Source: Actinomycetes bacterium
Lineage (GTDB): Bacteria; Actinomycetota; Thermoleophilia; RBG-16-64-13
Direction of reading: 5' to 3'
NCBI GenBank assembly: GCA_024637035.1
Contig: JAGXFW010000022.1
Span: 79,613 to 143,612 of the forward strand
Length of the DNA: 64,000 nt
Below the pieces are notes generated by a model. It was not told where the DNA came from. It saw nothing but the letters and a program-made list of their open reading frames with translations, and made no database searches. Made by a program: the position numbers and the translations under genes. Positions 1 through 8,560 of the stretch are shown piece after piece; position 1 is the first letter of the stretch, and each line of letters begins with the position of its first letter.

Positions 1-1241
1 GCGACTTCCGCGGCAAGAAGGTCGATCTGAAGGACGTCTTCGAAGCCGTGGGCCAGTTCTTCAACGGCACCATCGACGCGGACGACCTGGCCGAGCTCGA
101 GGAGTCGGCGTGCCCGACCTGTGGTTCATGCGCCGGCCTGTTCACGGCCAACTCGATGAGCTGCCTCACCGAGATCCTCGGCCTGGCCTTGCCCGGTGAT
201 GCTACGATCCCGGCCCCCTTCTCGGCCCGCCTCGGGCTCGCCCGCCGATCGGGAGCTCGGGCCGTCGAAGTGGTGCGACAAGGCTGGGGCGCTCGCCGCT
301 TCCTCACCCCGGCATCGCTTCGCAACGCGCTGGCCATCGACGCGGCTCTCGGCTGCTCTACGAACACGGTTCTCCATCTGCTTGCGATCGCCGACGAGGC
401 GGGTGTCGACTTGCCCATGAGTGCCTTCAACGAGGTCACGGGCGTCACGCCGCACATCGTCAAGCTGTCGCCCTCGGGCCCCGATCACATGGAAGATCTG
501 CACAGGGCCGGCGGCATCATGGCGGTGGCCAAGCGTCTCGCGGAGGGCGGGCTCATCGACGGCTCGGTGCCCACGGTCTCCGCGGACTCTCTAGCCGATC
601 AGTACTCTGTCGCGACCATCCGCGACGATGCGGTGATCCGGCCGCTCTCCTCCCCCCACTGCGCCACGGGAGGGCTGGCGGTGCTCTACGGCAATCTCGC
701 TCCCCGCGGGGCCGTGGTGAAGGAGGCTGCCGTGCTCCCGAGCATGCTCGAGCATGTTGGGCCGGCGCGCGTGTTCGACGATGAGCGCAGCGTGGTGGCG
801 GCCATCGAAGCGGGTTCGATCAAGCCGGGTTCGGTCGTGGTTATCCGCTACGTCGGGCCGAAGGGTGGGCCTGGCATGCCTGAGATGCTCACTCCCACGT
901 CGGCGCTGGCCGGCGCCGGTCTAGACGACAGCGTGGCTTTGATCACGGATGGGCGGTTCAGCGGAGCGAGTCGGGGCGCCAGCATCGGCCACGTGGCCCC
1001 TGAAGCCGTCGATGGGGGCGTCATCGCTCTTGTGGAAGACGGTGACACGATCCGCATAGACATCCCAGCGCGCACGGTGACCCTGGACGTCTCAGACTCC
1101 GACCTGGAACAGAGGAGAACGGCCTGGATACGCCCCGAGCGGAAGCTCACGGGCGTTCTGGCCCGATATGTAACCCAGGTCTCCGGAGCCGACCGCGGGG
1201 CCGTGCTCACGCACGGTGGTCCCGACGCGGTCGAGCGCTAG
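1..1241 (+). CDS. ilvD: Dihydroxy-acid dehydratase, 5' end outside window
   Basis: Converts 2,3-dihydroxy-isovalerate and dihydroxy-methylvalerate to the 2-keto acids of valine and isoleucine synthesis; a cytoplasmic Fe-S enzyme. The first complete codon is at 3 and the reading frame is open to the window edge, so the GTG at 48 is internal and the N-terminal part is missing. The motif CPTCGSCAGLFTANSM, which holds Fe-S ligand cysteines in this family, lies near visible residue 38. A GCSTNTVLHLLAIA block and the C-terminal signature DGRFSGASRGASIGHVAPEA are both present. The gene lies 109 bp upstream of ilvB on the same strand, so it probably starts an ilvDBNC cluster. The Ilvd/Edd family also contains sugar-acid dehydratases, but the ilv context makes ilvD by far the best reading. 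Confidence 0.95.
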   Translation, partial: DFRGKKVDLKDVFEAVGQFFNGTIDADDLAELEESACPTCGSCAGLFTANSMSCLTEILGLALPGDATIPAPFSARLGLARRSGARAVEVVRQGWGARRFLTPASLRNALAIDAALGCSTNTVLHLLAIADEAGVDLPMSAFNEVTGVTPHIVKLSPSGPDHMEDLHRAGGIMAVAKRLAEGGLIDGSVPTVSADSLADQYSVATIRDDAVIRPLSSPHCATGGLAVLYGNLAPRGAVVKEAAVLPSMLEHVGPARVFDDERSVVAAIEAGSIKPGSVVVIRYVGPKGGPGMPEMLTPTSALAGAGLDDSVALITDGRFSGASRGASIGHVAPEAVDGGVIALVEDGDTIRIDIPARTVTLDVSDSDLEQRRTAWIRPERKLTGVLARYVTQVSGADRGAVLTHGGPDAVER

Positions 1242-1350
1242 GCGGGTCGACCCTTCGAGGGTCAGGTCGTGCAGATCTCCCGTCTTTGATCCCGGTCCGA
1301 ACGGGCCCTCTGTCGTCACCTAGAAACCGAGACACGAGGCATACCACACG

Positions 1351-3048
1351 ATGAACGGAGCCAGAGCCATACTCGAATCACTCCGACGCGAAGGCGTCGA
1401 CGTGGTGTTCGGCTATCCAGGCGGCAGCGTCATACCGCTGTACGACGCTCTCTACGATTTCGAGATCGACCACATACTCACCCGACACGAGCAGGGCGCG
1501 GTGCACGCTGCCGACGGCTACGCCCGGGCGTCCGGCAAGGTGGGGGTGTGTATCGCCACGTCGGGACCGGGGGCCACGAACCTCACCACCGGCATCGCGA
1601 ACGCGTATCTCGACAGCGTGCCTCTTGTGGCCATCACCGGCCAGGTGCGCACGAACCTCATCGGCACGGACGCGTTCCAGGAAGCCGACATCCACGGCAT
1701 CACCCTGCCGATCGTGAAGCACAGCTACCTGGTCAAGAACGCCGCCGATCTGCCTTCCGTGCTCCATGAGGCGTTCTACATCGCCAGGACCGGTCGTCCC
1801 GGGCCGGTCGTCGTGGACGTTCCCGTCGATCTGACTATCGCCGACGTGGAGTACGACCCCGATGCCGCGCAGACGATCGATCTGCCCGGGTACCGACCCA
1901 CGGTCAAAGGTCACCCCAAGCAGATCAAGGCAGCGGCACAGGCTATCGCCGAGGCCGAGCGCCCCGTGATCTTCGCGGGCGGAGGCGTGATCTCTGCGGG
2001 CGGAGCCGAGCAGCTGCGCGAGCTGGCTTTCTACGCACATATCCCTGTCACCACCAGTCTCACCGGCATCGGCTCGTTCCCCGAGGACAACGAGGAGTTG
2101 TCGTTGGGCATGCTCGGCATGCACGGTACGCGCTACGCTAACTACGCGGTCACCAATTGCGACCTGATCCTGGGTGTGGGCGTTCGTTTCGACGACCGCG
2201 TCACGGGACGGATCTCGGCGTTCGCGCCGAGTGCCAAGGTCGTGCATATCGACGTCGACCCGGCTGAGATCTCCAAGAACGTGGCGGTGGACATACCCAT
2301 CGTGGGCGACGCGAAGCGGGTGCTCGGTGACCTTCTGGCGCAGCTCAAGAAGCACGAACTCTCGCCCGAGCGGCATCTGCCGTGGATGCGGCAGGTGGCA
2401 GATTGGAAGAAGTCGCACCCCATGACCGTCCGCCCGGAAGAGGACGGGGAGATCATGCCGGAGTTCGTGGTCAAGACCATCTCCGAGATCACCAAGGGTG
2501 AAGCGATCATCTGCACCGAAGTGGGGCAGAACCAGATGTGGGCGGCCCAGTACTCGCAGATCACGCGGCCGCGGCACTTCATCTCCTCGGGCGGCCTGGG
2601 CACCATGGGCTTCGGATTCCCGGCGTCCATCGGCGCGAAGATCGCCCGTCCCGATGCCACGGTGATCGACATCGCCGGCGACGGCTCGTTCCAGATGAAC
2701 ATCCAAGAACTGGGCACGGCCATGAACTACCACATCCCGGTGAAGGTGGTCATCTTGAACAACCAGTACCTGGGCATGGTGCGCCAGTGGCAAGACCTGT
2801 TCTGGAACAAGCGCTACAGCTCCACGTGCATCGCGTGCCAACCGGACTTCGTCAAGGTGGCTGAGGCATATGGAGCGCAAGGGTTCCGGGCAACGCGTGC
2901 AGACGAGGTGGAGGAAGTGCTGCGCACGGCGTTCGCCTCAGACGAGCCCGCCGTCATCGACGTGCGGGTGAAGCGCGAAGCGAACGTGTGGCCCATGGTG
3001 CCCGCGGGCGGGGCGATCGACCAGATGTTGGGGGAGGGGGACCGATGA
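1351..3048 (+). CDS. ilvB: Acetolactate synthase large subunit
   Basis: Condenses pyruvate with pyruvate or 2-ketobutyrate to acetolactate or acetohydroxybutyrate, using thiamine diphosphate, Mg and FAD. The 565 residues match the family length. The catalytic Glu of the ThDP site is E47 in RHEQGAVHAADGYARA. The Mg/ThDP-binding motif GDGSFQMNIQELGTA and its closing NN are in the C-terminal third, and the order of N-terminal Pyr, central and C-terminal PP domains is normal. The ATG at 1351 has only a weak Shine-Dalgarno but gives the usual N-terminus. The stop overlaps the ilvN start by four bases (ATGA), so the catalytic and regulatory subunits are translationally coupled. Confidence 0.97.
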   Translation: MNGARAILESLRREGVDVVFGYPGGSVIPLYDALYDFEIDHILTRHEQGAVHAADGYARASGKVGVCIATSGPGATNLTTGIANAYLDSVPLVAITGQVRTNLIGTDAFQEADIHGITLPIVKHSYLVKNAADLPSVLHEAFYIARTGRPGPVVVDVPVDLTIADVEYDPDAAQTIDLPGYRPTVKGHPKQIKAAAQAIAEAERPVIFAGGGVISAGGAEQLRELAFYAHIPVTTSLTGIGSFPEDNEELSLGMLGMHGTRYANYAVTNCDLILGVGVRFDDRVTGRISAFAPSAKVVHIDVDPAEISKNVAVDIPIVGDAKRVLGDLLAQLKKHELSPERHLPWMRQVADWKKSHPMTVRPEEDGEIMPEFVVKTISEITKGEAIICTEVGQNQMWAAQYSQITRPRHFISSGGLGTMGFGFPASIGAKIARPDATVIDIAGDGSFQMNIQELGTAMNYHIPVKVVILNNQYLGMVRQWQDLFWNKRYSSTCIACQPDFVKVAEAYGAQGFRATRADEVEEVLRTAFASDEPAVIDVRVKREANVWPMVPAGGAIDQMLGEGDR

Positions 3049-3530
3049 AACACACGCTCTCCGTGTTGGTCGAGAACAAACCGGGCGTGCTCAACCGGAT
3101 CTCCGGGCTGTTCGCTCGGCGCGGATTCAACATCGACAGTCTTGCGGTGGGCGAGACCGAAGATCCGAAGTACTCGCGCATGACCATCACGGTCGACGGG
3201 CAGGATCAGCCGCTCGAGCAGGTCACGAAACAATTGCACAAGTTGATCAACGTGATCAAGATCACCGACCTCGACCCCGCGACGAGTGTCGATAGGGAGC
3301 TGGCCCTGGTGAAGGTCAAGGCCAGCGCGGACAACCGTTCCGAGATCATGCAGATAGTCGAGATATTCCGGGCGAAGATCATCGATGTGTCGAAGACGAT
3401 GCTGGTGATCGAGGTGACGGGCACGCGGGAGAAGGTGGTAGCGATCATGAAGCTCCTGCGCCCCTTCGGCATCGTGGAACTGGTGAGAACGGGCCGAGTT
3501 GCCATGAGTAGGGGGACGGAACTCACGTAG
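3045..3530 (+). CDS. ilvN: Acetolactate synthase small (regulatory) subunit
   Basis: Regulatory partner of IlvB; it activates the enzyme and carries the valine feedback site. The 161-residue protein starts MKHTLSVLVENKPGVLNRIS, a standard N-terminal ACT domain, and continues into a second ACT-like/C-terminal domain ending LLRPFGIVELVRTGRVAMSR. I start it at ATG 3045, overlapping the ilvB stop, because a G-rich Shine-Dalgarno lies just upstream; an in-frame ATG at 2988 would add 19 unconserved residues. About 100 bp separate it from ilvC. Confidence 0.96.
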   Translation: MKHTLSVLVENKPGVLNRISGLFARRGFNIDSLAVGETEDPKYSRMTITVDGQDQPLEQVTKQLHKLINVIKITDLDPATSVDRELALVKVKASADNRSEIMQIVEIFRAKIIDVSKTMLVIEVTGTREKVVAIMKLLRPFGIVELVRTGRVAMSRGTELT

Positions 3531-3632
3531 CACGCAAAGGTGTGGCGGGGGGCCGCGTCGTCGTCGCGCGGGGCCCGGTAGAAAGACCAGGCGAAAGCAG
3601 TATCACTCACACGATTCGGCAGGGAGGACCAT

Positions 3633-4631
3633 ATGTATTACGACAAGGACGCCAGCCTCGAGCTTCTGCAAGGGAAGACCGTGGCCGTGATCGGTTTCGG
3701 CAGCCAAGGCCACGCTCACGCCCAGAATCTCAACGATAGCGGAGTCTCGGTAGTGGTGGCCGAGAAGGAAGGTTCGCCAGGATGGAAGCGAGCGCAGGAC
3801 GCCGGTCTTGAGGTTCTGCCTACCGCCGAGGCGGCCGCCAAGGGCAGCATCGTGATCATGTTGGTGCCCGACCAGGATCAGAAGATCATCTACGAGCGCT
3901 TCGTGCGCGACAATCTGTCTGAAGGCGACATGCTCATGTTCGCCCACGGCTTCAACATCCACTTCGGCCAGATAGTGCCTCCTGCCGGCGTGGACGTGGC
4001 CATGGTGGCGCCCAAAGGCCCCGGCCACCTCGTGCGCCGCATGTACGTCGAAGGCGGCGGTGTTCCAGGCCTGGTGGCCATCCATCAGGATGCGACAGGC
4101 AAGGCCAAGGATCTCGCACTGGCGTATGCCAGGGGCATCGGCTGCACCCGGGCCGGCGTGATCGAGACCACCTTCGAGGAGGAGACCGAGACCGATCTCT
4201 TCGGCGAGCAGGCCGTCTTGTGTGGCGGCTGTTCCGAACTGGTGCGCGCGGGCTTCGAGACTCTCGTGGAGGCGGGGTATCAACCCGAGATCGCATACTT
4301 CGAGTGCCTGCACGAACTCAAGCTGATCGTGGACCTCATGTACGAGCACGGCATCAGCGGCATGCGCTATTCCGTTTCGGATACGGCCGAGTACGGTGAC
4401 GTGACCCGTGGGCCGCGCATCATCAACGAGGACACGCGCGACGAGATGCGGCGCATCCTGGGCGAGATCCAGTCGGGCGAGTTCGCGCGCGAGTGGATAC
4501 TCGAGAACCAGGCCGGCCGCCCGGTGCTCAATGCCCTCACGCGGCAGTCCGCGGGCAGCGAGATCGAAGTGGTGGGCAAGAAGCTGCGCGGCATGATGAG
4601 CTGGATCTCCGGGGGCGGCGCGTTGGAGTAG
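3633..4631 (+). CDS. ilvC: Ketol-acid reductoisomerase, class I
   Basis: Isomerises and reduces acetolactate to 2,3-dihydroxyisovalerate with Mg and NAD(P)H. The 332-residue length is that of the short class I enzyme. The Rossmann motif [13 protein letters not shown] starts at residue 21, the [13 protein letters not shown] block follows, and the metal-binding Glu/Asp residues lie around [22 protein letters not shown]. The loop that contacts the cofactor 2'-phosphate (residues 43-51) reads AEKEGSPGW, where typical NADPH enzymes have GLREGSKSW-like sequences: the usual Arg is Lys and the last Ser is Gly, with extra Glu. Cofactor preference may therefore be altered. The start has a good AGGGAGG-type site at about 3620. 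Confidence 0.96.
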   Translation: MYYDKDASLELLQGKTVAVIGFGSQGHAHAQNLNDSGVSVVVAEKEGSPGWKRAQDAGLEVLPTAEAAAKGSIVIMLVPDQDQKIIYERFVRDNLSEGDMLMFAHGFNIHFGQIVPPAGVDVAMVAPKGPGHLVRRMYVEGGGVPGLVAIHQDATGKAKDLALAYARGIGCTRAGVIETTFEEETETDLFGEQAVLCGGCSELVRAGFETLVEAGYQPEIAYFECLHELKLIVDLMYEHGISGMRYSVSDTAEYGDVTRGPRIINEDTRDEMRRILGEIQSGEFAREWILENQAGRPVLNALTRQSAGSEIEVVGKKLRGMMSWISGGGALE

Positions 4632-4697
4632 CGGCCCCTTTCGAGGCGGGAAGGCCAGCTGCCGGAACGCCACCGCTCGTCGCCTGACCCGCGTACA

Positions 4698-4731
4698 ACG
4701 ATGGGACTGTACAGCCGTACAGTCCCATCGT
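4698..4731. promoter_or_regulatory. Perfect 15-bp inverted repeat between ilvC and serA
   Basis: The arms 4698-4712 (acgatgggactgtac) and 4717-4731 are perfectly complementary with a 4-base loop. As RNA this would be a very stable hairpin after ilvC, but no T-run follows, so it is either a terminator of the ilv operon or a DNA operator. It lies about 85 bp before the serA start. Confidence 0.6.
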
Positions 4732-4774
4732 ATGCTTGTCGTCCAGGGGTGCCTGAAAACCGGCCGTTCTCGTT

Positions 4775-4790
4775 CCGATCGCCCGATCGG
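4775..4790. promoter_or_regulatory. 7-bp palindrome upstream of serA
   Basis: CCGATCG-CC-CGATCGG lies 27 bp upstream of the preferred serA start, just ahead of its ribosome site. It could bind a regulator or form a small hairpin in the serA leader. No partner is identifiable from the sequence. Confidence 0.3.
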
Positions 4791-4816
4791 CGAGGGTCAT
4801 GGGAGGGAGTCAAAAG

Positions 4817-6421
4817 ATGGCTGCAGCGAGTGGCAAAGCCCGCGTACTTGTGAAGGAGAAGATCTCGGCCACGGGCATCGAGCTGCTGCGTGAGCAGTTC
4901 GATGTGGATGTGAACACCGACATGACCGACGCGGAGCTGAAGGAGCGCATCAACGACTACGACGCGTTGATCGTCCGGTCGGCCACCAAGGTCACGGCCG
5001 ACATCCTCGAGAGCTCCACGAGATTGCGCATCATCGGCCGGGCGGGTTCCGGCGTGGACAACATCGACGTGAAGGCCGCCACGAAGAAGGGCATCGTCGT
5101 GGCGAATGCGCCGGAGTCGAACGCCATGGCCGCGGCTGAGCACGCTGTGGCTCTCATGATGGCGCAGGCTCGTCAGATCCCGCAGGCGCACGCCTCCTTG
5201 AAGGCGGGGAAGTGGGAGCGCTCGAAGTTCGGTGGAGTGGAACTCACCGGCAAGACGCTCGGGCTGATCGGCCTCGGCCGTATCGGCATGATCGTGGCAC
5301 AGCGCGCCAAAGGCCTGCGCATGGACGTGATCGCCTACGACCCCTACGTGGCGAGCGACCGCTTCCGTGAGAATGGGCTCGAGCAAGCCGTCGATCTGGA
5401 TGCCGTGTACGCCAAGGCAGATTTCATCACCGTGCACCTTCCGAAGACGCCCGAGACCCTGGGCATCGTCAACGACGAGGCGTTCGCCAAGATGAAGGAC
5501 GGCGTGCGGATCGTCAACGCGGCGCGCGGTGGCATCGTCGATGAAGACTCATTGGTCCGGGCTCTGCAGTCGGGCAAGGTGGCCTCGGCCGGCCTCGACG
5601 TCTTCACCCAGGAACCGCCGCCTGCCGACTTCCCGCTCCTTGCGTTCGACAACGTTGTCGCTACACCACACCTGGGCGCTTCGACGGAGGAGGCTCAGGA
5701 CAAGGCCGGCACCATGATCGCCGAGCAGGTGGCTGCTGGGCTCTTGGGCCAGTTCGTGTCGAACGCGGTGAACATCCCCTCGGTCTCGGCCGAGGACATG
5801 GAGGCCGTTGGGCCGTTCCTCCATCTTGCGGAGACGGTCGGCAAGCTGATCATGGCCCTTGCCGATGGCCCCGTGGAGGAGTTCACGGTGCAGTACGAGG
5901 GTCAGATCGCCGAGCAGGACACCCGCTTGCTCACGATCGCCCTGACCAAAGCGCTGCTCGAGGGCCGCGTTGAGGATGTGGTGAACTACGTCAACGCACC
6001 GTCTATCGCAGAAGAGCGCGGTCTCAAGATCCTAGAGGTGAAGGATCGTCGCTCCCGTGATTTCACGAACCTCATCACCCTGAAGGCCAAAGGTCCGAAG
6101 GGCGAGTTCTCGGCGGGCGGCACCACTTTCGGGCCGAAGCACAGGCCGCGACTGGTGCAGGTGTACGGCCACGACATCGACATCGAGCCGTCGAAGCACA
6201 TGGCGTTCTTCCGCTACGAAGACGTGCCGGGCATGATCGGACGCGTGGGCACCGTTCTCGGATCGCGTGGCATCAACATCGCGTTCATGAACGTCGGCCG
6301 CAAGAAGACTGAAGGCGCCGCCATCATGGGCGTCGCCTTGGACGATCGGATCCCGCAGGCCGTGCTCGACGAGATCCGCGCGCTGGAAGGCTTCTCTGAA
6401 GCTCGGGCGGTCGAACTGTAG
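4817..6421 (+). CDS. serA: D-3-phosphoglycerate dehydrogenase, long (ASB + ACT) type
   Basis: Oxidises 3-phosphoglycerate in the first step of serine synthesis. I start at ATG 4817 because GGGAGGG lies 5-12 bases upstream; the ATG at 4799 would put that site inside the gene. The 534 residues match the long type I enzyme. The N-terminal substrate domain, the NAD motif GLIGLGRIGMIVAQRAK, the catalytic Arg in NAARGGIVDED, Glu in DVFTQEPP and His in PHLGAST are all visible. An intervening (ASB) domain and a C-terminal ACT domain (HMAFFRYEDVPGMIGRVGTV) follow, consistent with serine feedback. A strong hairpin lies 65 bp after the stop. Confidence 0.96.
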   Translation: MAAASGKARVLVKEKISATGIELLREQFDVDVNTDMTDAELKERINDYDALIVRSATKVTADILESSTRLRIIGRAGSGVDNIDVKAATKKGIVVANAPESNAMAAAEHAVALMMAQARQIPQAHASLKAGKWERSKFGGVELTGKTLGLIGLGRIGMIVAQRAKGLRMDVIAYDPYVASDRFRENGLEQAVDLDAVYAKADFITVHLPKTPETLGIVNDEAFAKMKDGVRIVNAARGGIVDEDSLVRALQSGKVASAGLDVFTQEPPPADFPLLAFDNVVATPHLGASTEEAQDKAGTMIAEQVAAGLLGQFVSNAVNIPSVSAEDMEAVGPFLHLAETVGKLIMALADGPVEEFTVQYEGQIAEQDTRLLTIALTKALLEGRVEDVVNYVNAPSIAEERGLKILEVKDRRSRDFTNLITLKAKGPKGEFSAGGTTFGPKHRPRLVQVYGHDIDIEPSKHMAFFRYEDVPGMIGRVGTVLGSRGINIAFMNVGRKKTEGAAIMGVALDDRIPQAVLDEIRALEGFSEARAVEL

Positions 6422-6486
6422 TAGAACGGGAGATCGGTCCGGCGTCGACCTGAGTCGCGCCTCGGACCGCAGCTGACATCAGAAGA

Positions 6487-6513
6487 GAAGGGGCCCCGAT
6501 TGCGGGCCCCTTC
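6487..6513 (+). terminator. Hairpin terminator between serA and the smc-like gene
   Basis: Perfect 10-bp stem (6487-6496 pairs with 6504-6513, rich in GGGGCCC) with a 7-base loop, followed by TTCATC on the plus strand and preceded by GAAGAGA. It sits between two converging genes and could work in both directions. Confidence 0.75.
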
Positions 6514-6571
6514 TTCATCGTCATCGCGCCGCAGGGTGCCGGCGCCGCCCCTTCCGGGCCAGGCTCTTCGT

Positions 6572-8464
6572 TCAGCAGCAGGTCTTCCCCGAAACGGCCG
6601 AGTCTTCGTCGTCTTCCTCACGATCCTCCGGCGGTCGAGTGCTATCCGGGTTGCCCATCGACTCCCACACGCCCTCCCACGGGCCGTCGGGGCGCCGTCG
6701 GAGTCCGGTGACTCGGCTCCGCGGACCTCTGAGCTGAAGGATCCCACTCTGCATGGAGGAACCGCCGGGCGGTACGGCGCCGGCTCCTGCCGGCGCGTCG
6801 GCAACACGCCCCGGCGCTTCGGAAAGGGAGTGGTCACTCGGAGAGCGCCGCAGGTCGTCGGCGGCCCAGGTGCGCCTGAAGACATCGAGGCGGCGTGTGG
6901 CGGGCTCGAAGCGGAACTTCACCTGACTCGCTCCATCGAGGTTCCGCTCGACGCCGAACACCGCGTCTCCTGCTTCCTTGGCACGTTGCTGGTGGGACAC
7001 CACCAGGAGCTGGCGGGTCTCGGCCACAGAGTCGAGCACGGCCTGGAGACGTCGGATGTTGGTGTCGTCGAGCGCCGGCTCCACTTCGTCGAGCACGAAA
7101 AGGGGCGCGGAGCGTTCTTGGAAGATGGCCAATGCCAGCGAGAGGGCGGCCAGGGAACGCTCGCCGCCGGAGAGGGAGTCGACGCGGTCCAGCACCTTGC
7201 CCGGCGGGCGCACCATCACTTCGACGCCGCCGCCGCTGTCGTCGGCCCATGCCCCGGCGCCATCTTCGGCACTCTCGAGGCCGGAGGCTTCGGCGCTTAC
7301 GTCGTGCCGCTCGAACGGGAGGGAAGCCTCACCCCCCGGAGCCAGCAACTCGTAGTAGTAGCGGAAACGGCCTTCGATGCGCGCGTGGACCTCGGCGAAC
7401 GTAGATGCCATCTGCCCCTTCAGAGCGGTCGCCTCAGTCGCGAGTGACTCGAGTGCTTCCTCTGCGGCGCGCGCTTCCTCGTCGAGCGTGCTGACGCGCG
7501 CTCTCGCCACTTCCAGCTCCTCGGGGGCTCCGGTGTTGGTGGAGCGCACCGCGTGCAGTGAGCTGACGAGTTGATCGAGTTCGGTGCGCACCTCTGCCCA
7601 GTCGTGGTGGGCGGACGCAGCCGCGGGTTCGGGAAGGCCGAGTGCTTCGAGCAGCGATGCCGCGTCCGGCGCGAGCGGGTCGGTGGCGCGCTCGGTTTGG
7701 AGTGCCAACAACACGGCGGTGGCGCGAAGGTGCCCGATGCGCTCTTCGAGCGAGCGGGCGTGCTCAAGGGTGAGAACTGCCTGGCTCAGCTGAGCGACGC
7801 GCTCAGCGGCCTCCTCGCGCTCGCCCAGCAGGTGTTCGAGTCGCAACCGCAGGGCGGCAGTCTCTTGGACGACTCTCTTCCGTCTCGCTCCCAGGTCGGG
7901 CACGCCGGCGGCCTCTTCGATCAGCCTGCGGCGGGTGCTCGGGTCGATCAGAAGGAAGCGTTCGAGCTCACCTTGTCGGATCACGGCGACCGGGGGAGAG
8001 GCTGTGCCGGCGGCGGCGAGAGCGGCGCGGACCTGAGCCTTGGTGGCCTCGACGCCGTTCAGAAAGAAACCACCCTCGCCGTCCGCGCGCATGGTACGGG
8101 TGATGGTGAGCATGCCCTCGGGCAGTTCGCGCGAGTGCTTGGCCGCGTGACCGTGCTTGCACGCTTCCATGGATAGTCCGTCGGGCGCGTGCGCCCGCGC
8201 GGGTCTGGGGTCGAGGACCGCGCTCACCACTCCGGCGCTCATAGGGAGCAACTCGTCGGTGCCCGCAAAGACGACGTCGGTCGTGCCGCGGAGGCGGAGA
8301 GAAGAGAGATCGTCCTCCCCGAGTACCCAGGCGACCGCGTCGGTGAGGTTGCTCTTGCCGCTGCCGTTGGGGCCCACGATCACGCATACGCCCGGAACCA
8401 TCTCAAGTGCTGAATACTCCGGGAAGCTCTTGAACCCCTCGACGTACAGGTGTTTCAGATACAT
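6572..8464 (-). CDS. Hingeless mini-SMC ATPase
   Basis: SMC-family ATP-binding heads with almost everything between them missing. The start at 8464 gives MYLKHLYVEGFKSF, the usual SMC N-terminus, behind GGGAGAAGG. Seen in order: Walker A GPNGSGKS (31-38), DLSSLRLRGTTDVVFAG (52-68), RQGELERFLL and EEAAG (163-187), about 70 residues of heptad-like coil, a roughly 40-residue Pro/Ala-rich turn (260-300), a returning coil of about 75 residues with the NTGAPEELE joint, FRYYYELLAPGG, signature LSGGERS (431-437), Walker B LFVLDE (455-460) and D-loop ALDD. Normal bacterial SMC is about 1,150-1,200 residues with a 150-residue hinge; this is 630. No frameshift is visible. A roughly 110-residue charged tail ends in CC. 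No scpA, scpB, rnc or ftsY is adjacent. Confidence 0.9.
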   Translation of the reverse strand: MYLKHLYVEGFKSFPEYSALEMVPGVCVIVGPNGSGKSNLTDAVAWVLGEDDLSSLRLRGTTDVVFAGTDELLPMSAGVVSAVLDPRPARAHAPDGLSMEACKHGHAAKHSRELPEGMLTITRTMRADGEGGFFLNGVEATKAQVRAALAAAGTASPPVAVIRQGELERFLLIDPSTRRRLIEEAAGVPDLGARRKRVVQETAALRLRLEHLLGEREEAAERVAQLSQAVLTLEHARSLEERIGHLRATAVLLALQTERATDPLAPDAASLLEALGLPEPAAASAHHDWAEVRTELDQLVSSLHAVRSTNTGAPEELEVARARVSTLDEEARAAEEALESLATEATALKGQMASTFAEVHARIEGRFRYYYELLAPGGEASLPFERHDVSAEASGLESAEDGAGAWADDSGGGVEVMVRPPGKVLDRVDSLSGGERSLAALSLALAIFQERSAPLFVLDEVEPALDDTNIRRLQAVLDSVAETRQLLVVSHQQRAKEAGDAVFGVERNLDGASQVKFRFEPATRRLDVFRRTWAADDLRRSPSDHSLSEAPGRVADAPAGAGAVPPGGSSMQSGILQLRGPRSRVTGLRRRPDGPWEGVWESMGNPDSTRPPEDREEDDEDSAVSGKTCC

Positions 8465-8560
8465 GCCTTCTCCCAACTCCGGCGTCGCGCCCAAGGTCGC
8501 GATGTTCCGCGCCGGTCGATCCCTTCCCTAGTGCCTTGAGCGGGGTAGGAGTGGATTCTA

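Noticed and set aside
1378..2880. 500-codon open frame antisense to ilvB
   Set aside because: High-GC codon usage keeps the opposite strand open. The protein is His/Arg/Asp-rich with no motif, and ilvB on the plus strand is certain.
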